A DNA stretch of 64,000 nt from Rhipidocladum racemiflorum (GCA_036346355.1 CM070581.1:49185849-49249848), one strand, 5' to 3'. Positions 12,701 through 25,600 are shown, counted from the stretch's first letter. Translations and numbers: made by a program. The notes: generated from the sequence alone by a model not told the origin.

Positions 12701-13205
12701 TTTCGAATCTACTTATATTACCTTTCAAATGTCAAGCATCGCAAATATACCTTGAGCTATTCCTTTGTACCAAGCCATGCATATAGTATATTAGCTTGCA
12801 TTACAGGCATGACTTGTCGAGTACCAAGTACTCACCCTTGCCTCAACACAACACCGCTTGAAGAGGAGACTACGCCACGGCCGGAGGAGGAACTCCAAGA
12901 GGATCCGTCTACTTAGGGATGCGAGCCCGGTCGATTGCCTGTGGTATACTTGGATGGCGCCACGAAGTTTATTTGATTTTCCGCTGCTATTATTTTTTCT
13001 CGAATAAGTTTCGCCTTGCAAGGCATATATTTGTACCTTGGCCATAAGGTCAAGTAACCCTTTGGTTATTTAAATAAAGTACTTTGATAATATCGATTGG
13101 TATGATTGTGATATTTACCGATGTTAAGACTGTGTGCACTAAGCGCTGTTCTGGACTAGTGCTGAATACACAGAGGGTCCGGATTTGCAAATTCGGGTCC
13201 CGACA
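9737..13205 (+). repeat. Chromovirus B 5' LTR
   Basis: It starts TGTAACACCCC and ends gggtcccgaca, just before the primer-binding site. The GC-rich zone 10,080-11,180 carries several palindromes of the type CCGTTGGATC...GATCCAACGG, each followed by GCCACG. A TATA-like tttaagg lies near 10,357. A short open frame ending at 11,721 is conserved in the other LTR copies. The block GTGGGTAAAGT...CTGCAGAG at 12,468-12,524 is shared even with the more distant element E. Confidence 0.95.
11521..11721 (+). other. Conserved short reading frame inside the LTR
   Basis: About 50 codons from LHALRVDVEVPEGF to PISKSILI are open and nearly identical in amino acid sequence in three LTR copies (here, 19,993-20,145 and 24,555-24,707). 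LTR D has a frameshifted version at about 444-590. Upstream parts differ in frame between copies and there is no consistent ATG, so a free-standing protein is doubtful. The sequence is acidic and Gln/Asp-rich, and I recognise no domain. It could be a leader exon or simply a conserved cis-acting RNA segment. Confidence 0.35.
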
Positions 13206-13209
13206 GAGG

Positions 13210-13221
13210 TGGTATCGAGCC
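13210..13221 (+). other. Chromovirus B primer-binding site, mutated
   Basis: The sequence tggtatcgagcc begins four bases after the LTR end at 13,205. It matches the initiator tRNA-Met site TGGTATCAGAGC except that CAGAGC has become CGAGCC, i.e. the A of the CAG is lost. This fixes the 5' LTR boundary. Confidence 0.85.
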
Positions 13222-13719
13222 ATACTTGACTGTAGGCTCAACCCTAGCTAGAATGGTCGTAGTGAGGATAAAACCTATTTTCTAAAGCTAAAAATTTGTG
13301 AAGACAAGAAATGACATCTCGACTTATCCCTTCTCTATTTTCTTGTCTCTTGCTGAAATTTCCCTTACCTTGTCACAATTTAAAAATTCCGAGTTCTTAC
13401 GTAAAGCACTCTTGTGACAGATGGAGGTTTTCTCGATGAGTGAGCATAGGTTCTATAGTGAGACTCCTTCGTCGAGTCGAGACATAGAAGAAAGAGTCAC
13501 CCTTTAGGCGTTAGACTCCAGAGTTAGTTCGATTTGGATTTGCTTTGGTTGCTGAGTGTGCAGTATGTGTTGCAAGGCCCTTAGGCATTGTAAGCAGCCA
13601 TACCAAGTTACTAATAATAAAGTTGGACCTTAAGGCTACACCTTTCACCCCGCATAAGTTCCACATTACTTGTCTATTCTTGTCTCCCTCTCATCTCTAA
13701 ACCTAGAGCAAACCGACAG

Positions 13720-14830
13720 ATGGTGAACACCCGTGGAAACTTTGGAAGCAATGGGAGTGGTTCTCGCCCAGCAGAAAACCCCAATGATGGAGCACCAGCC
13801 CCGCCACTGGATATGCAGAATTTTGGAGCCTTTCTTGCTGCTCAGACTCAGTTGATGCATGCTATGATGCAACAAATGCAGCACGTCACTGCTCAGGCCA
13901 CTGCTAATCAAGTTAATCAGGGACCACGCCAGAATACAAGGCTGTCAGAGTTCATGAGGACTCACCCACCCACTTTCTCTGGGAATGCCAATCCATTGGA
14001 GGCCGATGATTGGTTAAGATCAATTGAGAGGAAGCTACACATAGCTCAATGCATAGGGAATGAGAAGGTACTTTACGCTTCTCATCAGTTGGAAGGAACA
14101 ATGGCCACGAATGGTGGGAGAACTTACGTGCCACGCAGAGAACCCTCAAGATATCACTTGGGAAGAGTTCACATTTGCATTCGACAAAGATCACGCGGCC
14201 TGAAGGAATCATGGACCTTAAGAAGGAGGAGTTCAGAGCGCTGAAGCAAGGTAATCAGCCGATGGCCGACTACCTGAACAAGTTCACACAGCTAGCACGC
14301 TACGCACCGAGGATGTAGCGACGAGATAAATCCGCATAGTCTCGTTTCATGAAGGGACTCAACTCAGATTGCAAGTAGGGTTGATCACCCACACCTTTCC
14401 AGATTTCCAAGAGTTGGTGAATAAAGCGCTTATTCTTGAGGACAAGCGCAAGGAACTGGATGAGAACAGAAGCGCGAGGATGCAACAAAGAAGGATCACG
14501 CCAGGAACGCAATACTGAGAGTTGCACCAAATCAATTCTTGATTCCAACCACATGCAACAAGGACACCATCCCGGCACCAAGACCTGCCAATCAAAACTA
14601 CTGCACCCAGCCCCGCTAGAAACGCTACCCCAGGCAAATGAAGGAACAGTGAGACGTTTACAACTGCAACGAGCCAGACACTTTGCCAACAGCTTGTCCA
14701 AAGAAGACAGCAGGAGCGACCCAGTTCGCTTCAACCTAGGAACCACCCCAGCTAGGACGCCCGCACCAGAGCCACACCCTGCATCGTGGTGAGAGGCCGA
14801 GTCAACCATGTCACCGCAGATGCACCGCAG
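13720..14830 (+). pseudogene. Chromovirus B gag
   Basis: The frame begins with ATG at 13,720 (MVNTRGNFGSNGSGSRPAEN), then a Gln/Met-rich helix and the gag core PPTFSGNANPLEADDWLRSIE near 13,970. After about 14,100 small deletions change the frame repeatedly. The zinc knuckle near 14,650-14,700 is recognisable at DNA level but its cysteine codons are out of frame. In an intact family member gag would continue directly into protease. Confidence 0.88.
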
Positions 14831-14889
14831 AATGCTACGGACGTCAGATCGGGTAAGTTACTTGTTAACTCGGCACCTGCTTGATTTTG

Positions 14890-17800
14890 TTTGACTCGAG
14901 CTTCAGATTCGCTTGTTTCAAGGCTTTGCTACTAGAAATGATTTAAGGATTGCAAGACTTAAGTGCATGCTTTTAGTTCAAACCCTGGTTCCGAACTCCG
15001 AACGGAAGTAGGATGTTCCGGTGAGAATACTAATAGATGGAATAGAGTTCCTAGCAAACCTTATAATTTTGGAGACCTGCACCTTAGATGTTATATTGGG
15101 AATGGATTGGTTATCCAAGCACAAGGCCGTATTGGATTGTGGACAAAGGACTATCTCGATTGAGAGCCCGTGTGGGAAGAAAGTGGAATTTCAAGCCACT
15201 GCAGCTTAGAGATGGACAGCTTGATGGTTAACGATGCAAGGCAATCAGCATAGAGGATGTCCCAAGAGTGAATGAGTACCCGATGTTTTTCCCGAGGATC
15301 TACAGTATGCCGCCAGACAGGGACATAGAGTTTGTGATAGAGCTTGTACCTGCACAAGACCGATAGCAAAGAGACCCTATCGGATGTCTACCGAGGAGTT
15401 GGTAGAGATGAAGAAACAAATGGAAGAGTTAATGGAGAAAGGATTTATCGAGACCAAGTTAAATCGCCGTGGGGAGCACCGGTTTTGTTTGTCAAGAAGA
15501 AGGACGGAGTTTCAGGATGTGCATTGACTACCGTGCACTCAATGAGGTCACCGTGAAGAATAAGTATCCGCTACCCAGATTGGTGATTTGTTTGATCAGT
15601 TAAGAGGAGCCGGAGTTTTCTCCAAGATTGATCTGAGATCGGGATACCATCGATTGAAGATCCGATCGTAAGATATTCAAGATCGCATTCTCGTCAAGAT
15701 ATGGACATTACGAGTTTACGCTATGTCCTTTGGGCCGATTTAACGCGCCGACTTATTTCATGAATATGATGAATAAGGTGTTCATGGAATATTTGGACAA
15801 GTTTGTCGTCGTGTTCATAGACGATATCCTAATCTACTCCAAGACAGAGGATGAACATGCCGAACACTTAAGGTGAGTTTTGGAAAAGCCGAGGAACAAG
15901 AACTTTTCGCCAAGTTCAGCAAGTGTGATTTTTGGAAGGACAAGGTGGAGTTTCTTGGACATGTAATGACTGCAGAAGGAGTCGCCAGTAGATCCAAGCA
16001 AAGTAGAAGCTGTGTTACATTGGGAGCACCAAGATCGTGACCTAGATTCGGAGTTTCCTTGGAATGGCAGGATACTACCGCCGTTTCATTGAAGGCTTCT
16101 CGACAATTGCGAAACCTCTTACGCAATTGCTCAAGAAGGAAAAGAAGTTTGCATGGACGCTTGAGAATGTGAGAAAGGATTTCAGAGTGAAGAAGCGATT
16201 GACGCCAAGACCGTGTTAGTTCTACCGGATGTTGCTCAAAGCTTCGATATTTATTGTGACGCATCGCGCCAAGGACTTGGATGTGTCTTGTCTGAGAGAA
16301 TGGAAAGGTCGCCGCTATGCATCAAGGCGATTGAGGCCGCATGAGGAAAATTATCCGACACATGACCTAGAGTTAGCCGCCGTAGTGCATGCTTTGAAGA
16401 TATGGCGTCACTATCTCGATTGGAAATAGATGTGAAGTATATACGGATCATAAGAGTTTTAAGTACATATTCACCCAATCGGATCTGAATATGAGGCGAG
16501 AGAGATGGTTAGAGTTGATCAAGGACTACAATGTTGGAATCCATTACCATCCCGGAAGGCCAACGTAGTAGCCGATGCTCGAGTCGGAAAAGCCATACCG
16601 TGAGTACGTTGCTAGCCACAAGTCGGGATGAGTTATGTGAGGATTTTCAAAAGATGAAGATTGAGGTTGTACCTAGCGGATTCTTGGCCGCATTGGAAGT
16701 AAAGCCTACCTTAGAGGACCAGATCCGAGAAGGATGTAGGATGATGACAGGATCCGTAGGATTAAGTCCAAAAGGAGGAAGGCAAGGCAGAGGACTTCAA
16801 GTTGGATGAGCAGGCGCGTTGAGGATGAAGGATCGCATTTGTGTGCCTAACAAAAGGAGTTAAAGCAACTGATTCGAAGAAGCCCATGACTCTAAGTATT
16901 CAATTCATCCTGAAGCGCCAAGATGTATCAGATCTCAAGGAGAGATTCTCGTGGCCGAGTATGAAACGTGAAGTTGCCGAGCATGTTGCATTGTGCGACG
17001 TATGCCGAGAGTCAAGGCAATGCATCGAGACCAGCAGGATTGCTACATTGAAAATACCTGAGTGGAAGTGGGAGGAAATCGGAATGGATTTCATTACCGG
17101 TTTGCCAAGACTCAAGGAGGTTATGACTCCATATGGGTTATAGTGGATCGCTTGACTAAAGTAGCCCATTTTATCCCCGTGAAGACCACTTACTCGGGAG
17201 ATAAATTAGCGTAATTGTACATGATCAGATTGTTTGTTTGCACGGAGTGCCAAAGAGGATTGTATCGGACGAGGTACCCAATTTACCTCAAGGTTCGGAA
17301 TAAGTTGCATGAAGCCATGGGAACCCGCTTGAACTTCAAGATACCTTATCATCCACTGCATGGATGGACAGACCGAAAGAGTCAACCAGATTCGGAGGAT
17401 ATGTTGAGAGCTTGTGCATTAGCTTATGCTACCTCTTGGGATAAGAGTTTGCCGTATGCCGAGTTCGATTACAACAATAGTTATCGTGCTAGTTTACAGA
17501 TGTCACCTTTGAGGCATCAGATGGTCGACCTCGCTTGACGCCATTGAATTGGAATGAGACCGTGGCGCCGTGTCTTTGGGCCTGATATTCTTCAAGAGGT
17601 CAAGAAGCGGTCGCTATGATTAGGGAAAGGTTGAAGATAGCCCAATCTCGACGAGAAGAGTTATCTTGACAATCGTCGCCGAGATTTGAGTTTTGAACCG
17701 AAGACTTTGTATACCTCGAGTTACGCCTCTCGAGGGAGTTAAGAGGTTCCATGCCAAAGGGAAACTTGCACCCTGCTATGTTGGACCATTTAAGATTTTG

Positions 17801-18114
17801 AGCGCAGAGGCGAAGTTGCTTATCAGCTGGAGTTGCCACAGTCGTTAGCAGGAGTACATGATGTATTCCATGTGTCCCAGTTAAAGAAGTGCCTCCGAGT
17901 TCCTGAGGAACGGACACCGCTAGAGTCAATTGAGTTGCAAGAGGACTTGACTTATAAGGAACATCCCGTGAGGATTCTAGACACAATGGATCGAGAAACT
18001 AGAAACAAGTCAACCCGTTTCTGTAGAGTTCAGTGGAGCAACCATGAAGAAAGCGAAGCGACTTGGGAGCGCGAAGAGGATTTGAGGAAAGAGTTTCCAA
18101 ACCTATTCCTTTAG
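14890..18114 (+). pseudogene. Chromovirus B pol: protease, RT, RNase H, integrase, chromodomain
   Basis: Landmarks in order are the protease tail LDVILGMDWLSKHKAVLDC near 15,090; RT start SPWGAPVLFVKKKDG near 15,460; RT active site FVVVFIDDILIYS near 15,805; RNase H remnants at 16,240-16,600; integrase zinc region near 16,920-17,010; integrase core GMDFITGLPRLKE near 17,080 and later DSEDMLRACALAYATSWDKS; and chromodomain STRFCRVQWSN with EATWEREEDLRKEFPNLF at 18,010-18,110. Frames change every 100-300 bases. Compared with element A most differences are small indels, many at CAG or CTG trinucleotides. Confidence 0.92.
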
Positions 18115-18144
18115 TAAGCCCCAATCTCGGGACGAGATTCTATT

Positions 18145-18158
18145 AAGGGGGGGAGGTT
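18145..18158 (+). other. Chromovirus B polypurine tract
   Basis: aagggggggaggtt lies immediately upstream of the 3' LTR start at 18,159. It is the plus-strand primer site and is identical in element A. Confidence 0.92.
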
Positions 18159-21100
18159 TGTAACACCCCAAAATTTTGCTTTTCTTAAATTCATGTGTGA
18201 TTTGGCACTTTGGTGAATTTTTGGAATTTTCTGGAATTTATTTGGATTTATTTGGAATTTATTTGAATTTATTCCATATTGAAATAATTAAAGAATTTAA
18301 TTTTGAAAATAAAATTTTGTTGGAAATATTTTATTTGAGTCCAAAATGATCCAAAGTATTTTCCAGAATTTTTCTGGAATTTTTCTGAGTCATTTGCTAT
18401 TTTTAATGAATTAAATGGATTACTGGGAATTATTTTAATTATTAAATCGCTGGAAAATGCGAGTGGGTTTGTATCGTTTCATCCGACCGAGCCCGAGTCA
18501 GACTCGAGTTCGAGTCCGACCCGAGCCACGTGGTCGAGCCGAACCCGTTCGCCCCGAGCCCTAGCCACGCGACCGTTGGATCAAGATCCAACGGTTGTGA
18601 TTGCGCCACGTCGCCCTAGTCGAGACCGAGTCGAACCCGTTCGTGCGTTCGTGCGATCGTGGGCCGTCCGTCAGGCCGTGGATGGCTAGGATTGAGCCGC
18701 GTCGCCTCGCGTGTCCGGAAGCCGGACTCGCCGCCGTCATCGCCTCGCCATGGAAACCGTCGCATCTCGACGTCCGAGCCGGTATTTAAGGCGTGAGTGC
18801 GTGCCGAGGATCACCGCCACCGTCGCGCACCTTTTGCCCTAGCCGCCGCCACTGAGAGCTCCTCCGTGCTCACGATTCTCGCCGGAGTTGATTAGGGTTA
18901 ATTTAGGGTTTTGGCGTCGTTCGCCGCCGCCCACCGCTTCTCCGTCGTGTTGGTGGCCGGATCCGAGACCGCAAGGGCGAGGCGCGTCTGGGAGTAGCTT
19001 GATCACTTCAGGAGACGCCCTCAAACGCCGTGTGGGAGGTCGCCTTCCCGACTCGACGAGCAGCGCCGCCGCAACACCATCGTCAACCCCAAGCACGCCA
19101 ACCGTCCGATCGAAATCCAACGATCCAGGTGAGCCACGTGTAACCAAAACCTCGGAACCGGATCGGATCTGGACCGTTGGATTAAGATCCAACGGCCCAC
19201 GATCGCCACGCCCGCTCAACACATGAGCCTAGATCCAATCCGAGCCGCCGGATTTCAAACCAACGGCCAGGATAGCGCCACGTGTACTCTAGCTGCGTAC
19301 ACTTTCGCGGCGTGGCGCGTGTCTCGACACGCCGGGCCGCGTCTCGAGGGGCCGCAGCGTCGCCCACGCCCGCGCCAAAGATGAGCCCAAGCGGCCCGAC
19401 AAGTGGGGTCCGCATGTCAGTGACACGGTCCGGTGGACCGGATTCACCGTGGACCAAGCCGTGCCGTGCGCCCGATCCACCGCGATGATGAGACCACGTG
19501 TCATCACCGGGTGATGCCACGTGGCATGATGACGTCATCTTTGGCGTCATCGTGGGAGCCGTTACGGTGCTGACATCAAGAAACACTGTGGACCAATCAG
19601 AGACTGCCACGTGTCCATGCTGACGCAATAATTAATTTCCGAAAAAGAAAATGATTTATTAATTCGAAATATTGATTCAAATTTAGATTCAAACTTCAAA
19701 CGCTTATAACTTTTATGCTTCAACTCCGATTGGAGTGATTCAAATTTCTAAATTTGTATAAAATTGAGATCTACCTAAATATGAATTTTATTTAATTTTT
19801 GGACTAAAGTTTTTCTCTGCAAAATTATTTAATTGATTATTTGAACTTTAAATAATCATAACTTTTATGCTTTAACTCCAAATTTGATTTATTCCAGTTT
19901 CTAAAAATCCAGAAAATTATGTTCTCTCTGTTTATGGATTTTATTTGGAGTTTTGGGATGTTTTTGCCTATTGTTTATTTGTGTTTTGCTATTTGCACGC
20001 TTTACGAGTAGACGTTGAAGTGCCGGAAGGATTCGAAGGAGAAGTGTTGACTCAGGATCCAACTCAAGACCAAGAGCAAGTACTTTTTGAAGGCAAGTTG
20101 TGCTTTGACCATGTTGATCCTATTTCGAAATCTATTTTGATTTAAACTATTGCATGCTAGTTCAATTAGAAAGATATTTTGCTTAAACATGGGGGTTAGA
20201 TAAATACCAATTTGCTGTATGACACCTTGATTACTTAAGTATGTGCCATGACCCTTTGTCACCCTAGTTGTGGATTACTAGTTGGACATTATTAAATTGC
20301 CAACATGGGTTTAGATCGTTGAAGTATACTGCTTAGACCTGCTACGTGCTCATGACATGATTTTGGACAATCAAATGCTAATATTGACTTAATGATATAT
20401 TGAACCTGTTTTGGAAAAGTATCATGTGATGTTGAGGGCACGTGGTGCATGGTAATCAACTGGGGTTTGATAAACAGATTTCGACTGGGGCATGTGGCAA
20501 GAGTAATCAGGTGGGCCAGTTGTGGCATTGGGGATGTTGATTTGGTTTTTCGGGTAGTCTTGCCCTGGTCACTCTAAGGACTTAACCTTGCAAGCCTTTG
20601 AACTAGGTCATACTTGCAACCACATGGTCGAATGGGACGGCCCTAGTTGACTAAGTTGCTAAGGACTCGCTTGTGGAGCCTCAGGGTGTCAGTTACACCG
20701 TTTGTGTGATTGTACGGGGGAGCGTATCGTGGCTGTGGCCAGATACCCATCTAACGGTGTGTTGGTCCCATACTTCGCCTTGGCTAAGGGAAGGGATGGT
20801 GTAGAGCACGAACCGGAGAGGACCACCTGTGTTGTTTGAGGCTTCCGAAAGGCTTTGTTACTGAACTTCGCCTTTGTGGTGTTTGACTGTATCTTGTGGG
20901 TAAAGTGCATAACCTCTGCAGAGTGTAGAATCTATTTGAATAGCCGAGTCCACTGTGATCGACAATGCTCGGGAATTACAGTCAAGGGTTAGATTTTCTC
21001 AAAAATAACTTGGATTTGAAAAGTTGGGTTGGTTTAATAATGAAGATGATGGAAATGTGGTTTAGGATGGGGAAAATGTTTACTAAACGTATTGAAAAGT

Positions 21101-21630
21101 TATTTATGCTTTACTTATTTCTCGCTTTGAATCTACTTATATTACCTTTCAAATGCTGTTTCTTTGCAAATATACCTTGAGCTATTCCTTTGTACCAAGC
21201 CATGCATATAGTATATTAGCTTGCATTACATTGCATGACTTGTCGAGTACCAAGTACTCACCCTTGCCTCAACACAACACCAGTTGAAGAGGAGACTACG
21301 CCAGCTTCGGAGGAGGAACTCCAAGAGGATCCGTCTACTTAGGGATGCGAGCCCAGTCAGTTGCCTGTGGTATACTGGATGGCGCCACGAAGTTTATTTG
21401 ATTTTCCGCTGCTATTATTTTTTTCTGAATAAGTTTCGCCTTGCAAGGCATATATTTGTACCTTGGCCATAAGGTCAAGTAACCCTTTGGTTATTTAAAT
21501 AAAGTACTTTGATAATATCGATTGGTATGATTGTGATATTTACCGATGTTAAGACTGTGTGCACTAGCGCGTTCCTGGACTAGTGCTGAATACACAGAGG
21601 GTCCGGATTTGCAAATTCGGGGTCCCGACA
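18159..21630 (+). repeat. Chromovirus B 3' LTR
   Basis: This is a 3,472-bp partner of the 5' LTR with the same ends, TGTAACACCCC to gggtcccgaca. Its differences from the 5' LTR are scattered, and many are 1-3 base changes at CTG, CAG and CCGG sites. It carries the same palindrome zone (18,480-19,570), short reading frame (19,945-20,145) and conserved CTGCAGAG block (20,892-20,950). Confidence 0.95.
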
Positions 21631-21635
21631 GAGGT
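21631..21635 (+). other. Target-site duplication of element B (gaggt)
   Basis: The 5-bp gaggt repeats the bases at 9,732-9,736. Element B's own pol shows the uninterrupted sequence (caaggaggttatgactcc near 17,110), confirming the pre-insertion site. Confidence 0.95.
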
Positions 21636-22640
21636 TATGACTCCATATGGGTTATAGTGGATCGCTTGACCAAGGTAGCCCATTTTATCCCCGTGAAGAC
21701 CACTTACTCGGGGGATAAATTGGCGGAGTTGTACATGGTCAGGATCGTCTGTTTGCACGGTGTGCCAAAGAGGATTGTATCGGACAGGGGTACCCAATTT
21801 ACCTCAAGGTTTTGGAATAAGTTGCATGAAGCCATGGGAACCCGTTTGAACTTCAGTACAGCCTATCATCCACAGACGGATGGACAGACCGAAAGAGTCA
21901 ACCAGATTCTGGAGGATATGTTAAGAGCTTGTGCATTGGCTTATGCTACCTCTTGGGATAAGAGTTTGCCATATGCCGAGTTTAGTTACAATAATAGTTA
22001 CAAGGCTAGTTTATAGATGTCACCTTTTGAGGCACTGTATGGTCGACCTTGTCAGACGCCATTGAATTGGAATGAGACCGGCGAGCGCCGTGTCTTTGGG
22101 CCAGATATTCTTCAAGAAGCTGAAGAACAGATTGCCATGATCAGGGAGAGATTGAAGATAGCCCAATCACGACAGAAGAGTTATGCTGACAACCGTCGCC
22201 GAGACTTGAGTTTTGAACCGGAAGATTTTGTATACCTCAGAGTTATGCCTCTTAGGGGAGTTAAGAGGTTCCATGCCAAAGGGAAACTCGCACCCCGTTA
22301 TGTTGGACCATTTAAGATTTTGAGTCGCAGAGGCGAAGTTGCTTATCAGCAGGAGTTGCCACAGTCGTTAGCAGGAGTACATGACGTATTCCATGTGTCT
22401 CAATTGAAGAAGTGTCTCCGAGTACCTAAGGAACATACACCGCTAGAGTCAATCGAGTTGCAAGAAGATTTGACTTACAAGGAGCATCCCGTAAAGATTT
22501 TGGACACTATGGATCGAGAAACCAGAAATAAGTCAACCCGTTTCTGTAGAGTTCAGTGGAGCAACCACACGGAGAGTGAAGCAACTTGGGAACGCGAAGA
22601 GGATTTGAGGAAAGAGTTCCCAAACCTATTCCTTAGTTAG
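21636..22640 (+). pseudogene. Chromovirus A pol: integrase core and chromodomain
   Basis: This continues A's integrase after the nested element. It carries the core blocks VDRLTKVAHFIPVKTTYSG, VPKRIVSDRGTQFTS and AYHPQTDGQTERVNQILEDM, then the C-terminal DNA-binding region (GKLAPRYVGPFKIL, VFHVSQLKKCLRV) and a chromodomain with FCRVQWSNHTESEATWERE, ending at 22,640. The frame is uninterrupted except for TAG at 22,014, where element B retains CAG (Gln). Apart from that stop this half would be complete. Confidence 0.93.
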
Positions 22641-22668
22641 CCCTGAATCTCGGGGACGAGATTCTATT

Positions 22669-22682
22669 AAGGGGGGGAGGTT
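22669..22682 (+). other. Chromovirus A polypurine tract
   Basis: aagggggggaggtt immediately precedes the LTR start at 22,683. Confidence 0.92.
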
Positions 22683-25600
22683 TGTAACACCCCAAAATTT
22701 TGCTTTTCTTAAATTCATGTGTGATTTGGCACTTTGGTGAATTTTTGGAATTTTCTGGAATTTATTTGGATTTATTTGGATTTATTTGGAATTTATATGA
22801 ATTTATTCCATTTTGAAATAATTAAAGAATTAAACTTTGCAAATAAAATTTTATTGGAAATATTTTATTTGAGTCCCAAATACCCTAAAGTATTTTCCAG
22901 AATTTTTCTGGAATTTTTCTGAGTCTTTTGCTATTTTTAATGAATTAAATGAATTACTGGAAATTATTTTAAATAATAAATCGCTGGAAAATCAAACCGA
23001 GTCGGTTACTGTTCATCCGACCGAGCCCGAGTCAGACTCGAGTTCGAGTCCGACCCGAGTCACGTGACTCGACCGAACCCACTCGGCCGAGCCCTAACCG
23101 CGTGACCGTTGGATCTTGATCCAACGGCCACGATTGAGCCACGTCACCGAGCCCGAGCCCGACCGAGCCAGCCAGCTCGCCCGAGTCCGACCCGGACCCA
23201 AACTCGCGCACCGTTGGATCTCGATCCAACGGCTGTGCGCGTGCCACGTCACCCTAACCGTGTCGCCGCCGGACTCCGCCGCCGCAACGGAGAGGACCTC
23301 GGATTCCGCGCGTTTCACGGACGCCGAGGGCCCTATTTATTGTGCCGCCACCCGTGTCGGGATCGCCGTTTCATTGCGCACCCGTAGCCCTAGACAACGT
23401 CGCCTGAGCCGCCGCCGTTGAGCCGCAATCGCTCGCCGGAGTTGCCTCTTCCCTCCGCCGTGGTTCTTTGCCGATTGCGGCCATCTCCGCTGCCCTCCGC
23501 CGCTGAGGTCGATCTGGAACCGGAGACCAAGCCGCGTCGGAAGGACCCTTCACATCGCCGAGCACGCTCGGCCAGCGCCGTTGTCGTGGTCGTCGTCCCC
23601 AACTCCGGCAAGCGGCGCCGTGGGCCATCGACGGACTTCAAGCTCCCTTAGCCGCTTGATCTTCATCCAAGGGCCCAGATTGCGCCACATCATCTCACGG
23701 TGAAATTTCGTCCAAAACCACTAGATCCAATCTTGACCGTCCGATCTAGATCCAACGGTCCAGATCAACCGAGTTCACCCCAAACGCGTGAATCCAGATC
23801 CAATCTGGAACGTTGATTTTCAAATCAACGGTCGAGATCTAGCCACGCGCGCGTGAGCACGTGTCTCTGACACGCGGGGCCCGCATGTCAGCGGCCCATC
23901 CAAACTGCACCATGACGTCACGCTGACGTCATGGCGGGCTCAAGATGTCGCCGGGCCGCCCTGCCAAGCGCCGACATCAGCAATGACGTCATGACCGGGT
24001 CCCACCGCCGCTGCCGTGGGTTAAGCCCGCCGACGCCAAGATGGCGCTACCCGAGGGGAACCCACATGTCAGTGACACGTGGAGCCGTGGACCGGGTCCA
24101 CGGTAGACCCAAACCGAGCGTGGACCGAGTCTATGGATCGCCGACGCCGCAGACCAATCCCGTGTTGCCACGTGTCCAGATCGACGCAATAATTAATTTC
24201 CGAAAAAGAAAATGATTTATTAATTCGAAATAATGATTTCAGATTTTGTTTCAAACTTCAAACGCTTATAACTTTTGCGTTTCAACTCCGATTTGAGTGA
24301 TTCAAATTTCTAAATTTGTATAAAATTGAGACCTACCTAAATATGAATTTTATTTAATTTTTGGACTAAAGTTTTTCTCTGTAAAATTATTTAATTGATT
24401 ATATAAACTTTAAATAATCATAACTTTTGCGTTTTAACTCCAAATTTGACGATTCCAGTTTCTAAAAATTCATAAAATTATGTTCTCTCTGTTTATGGAT
24501 TTTATTTGGATGTTTGGACACTTTTTGCCAATTGTTTATTCGTGTATTTGCTATTTGCACGCTTTACGAGTAGACGTTGAAGTGCCGGAAGGATTCGAAG
24601 GAGAAGTATTGATTCAGGATCCAACTCAAGACCAAGAGCAAGTACTTTTTGAAGGCAAGTTGTGCTTTGACCATGTTGATCCTATTTCAAAATCTATTTT
24701 GATTTAACCTATTGCATGCTAGTTCAATTAGAAAATACTTTATTTAAATTTGGGGAATTAGATAAATACCAATTTGCTGTATGACACCTTGATTACTTAA
24801 ATATGTGCCATGGCCCTTGTCACCCTAGTTGTGGTTTACTAGTTGGACATTATTAACTTGCCAACATGGGTTTTAGACCGTTGTAGTAAACTGCTTAGAC
24901 CTGCTACGTGCTCATGACATGATTTTGGACAAACAAACGTTAATGTTGACTTAATGATATATTGAACCTGTTTTGGAAAGGTATCATGTGATGTTGATGG
25001 CACGTGGTGCATGGTAATCAACTGGGGTTTGATAAATAGTTTTTCGACCGGGGCATGTGGCAAGATTAATCAGGTGGGCCAGTTGTGGCATTGGGGATGT
25101 TGATTTGGTTCTTCGGGTAGTCTTGCCCTGGTCACCCTAAGGACTTAACCTTGCAAGCCTTTGAACTGGGTCTAACGTGCAACCACATGTCTGTAATGGG
25201 ACGGACCTAGTTGACTAAGTTGCTAATAGCGTACCTGTGGGACCTCAGGAGGTCAACTACACCCTTTGTGTAAGTTGTACGGGGGAGCGTACCGGGGCTG
25301 AGGCCAGGTACCCATCTAACGGTTGATTGGCCTAAACTTCGCCTTAGCTAAGGGAAGGGTTAGTGTGCAATAACCGGGGAGGACCACTTGTATTGTTAGA
25401 AGTTTCCGAAAGACTTTGTTACGGGAACTCGCCTTTGTGGTGTTTGACTGTATCTTGTGGGTAAAGTGCATAACCTCTGCAGAGTATAGAATCTATTCGA
25501 ATAGCCGTGTCCGCGGTATTGGACATCGCTCGGGAATTACAGTCAAGGGTTAGATTTTCTCAAAGATAACTTGGGTTTGAAAAGGTTGGGCTGGATTAAT

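Larger units (their letters stand above)
9737..21630 (+). mobile_element. Chromovirus B, complete nested Ty3-gypsy element (11.9 kb)
   Basis: The element has two 3.47-kb LTRs in direct orientation (9,737-13,205 and 18,159-21,630), an initiator-Met-type primer site, gag, pol with chromodomain and a polypurine tract. The five bases before it (gaggt, 9,732-9,736) recur directly after it (21,631-21,635). Removing the element plus one copy rejoins A's integrase reading frame. The LTRs and pol belong to the same family as A, so this is a self-nested insertion. Its coding region is shredded by many 1-5 base indels. Confidence 0.95.
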
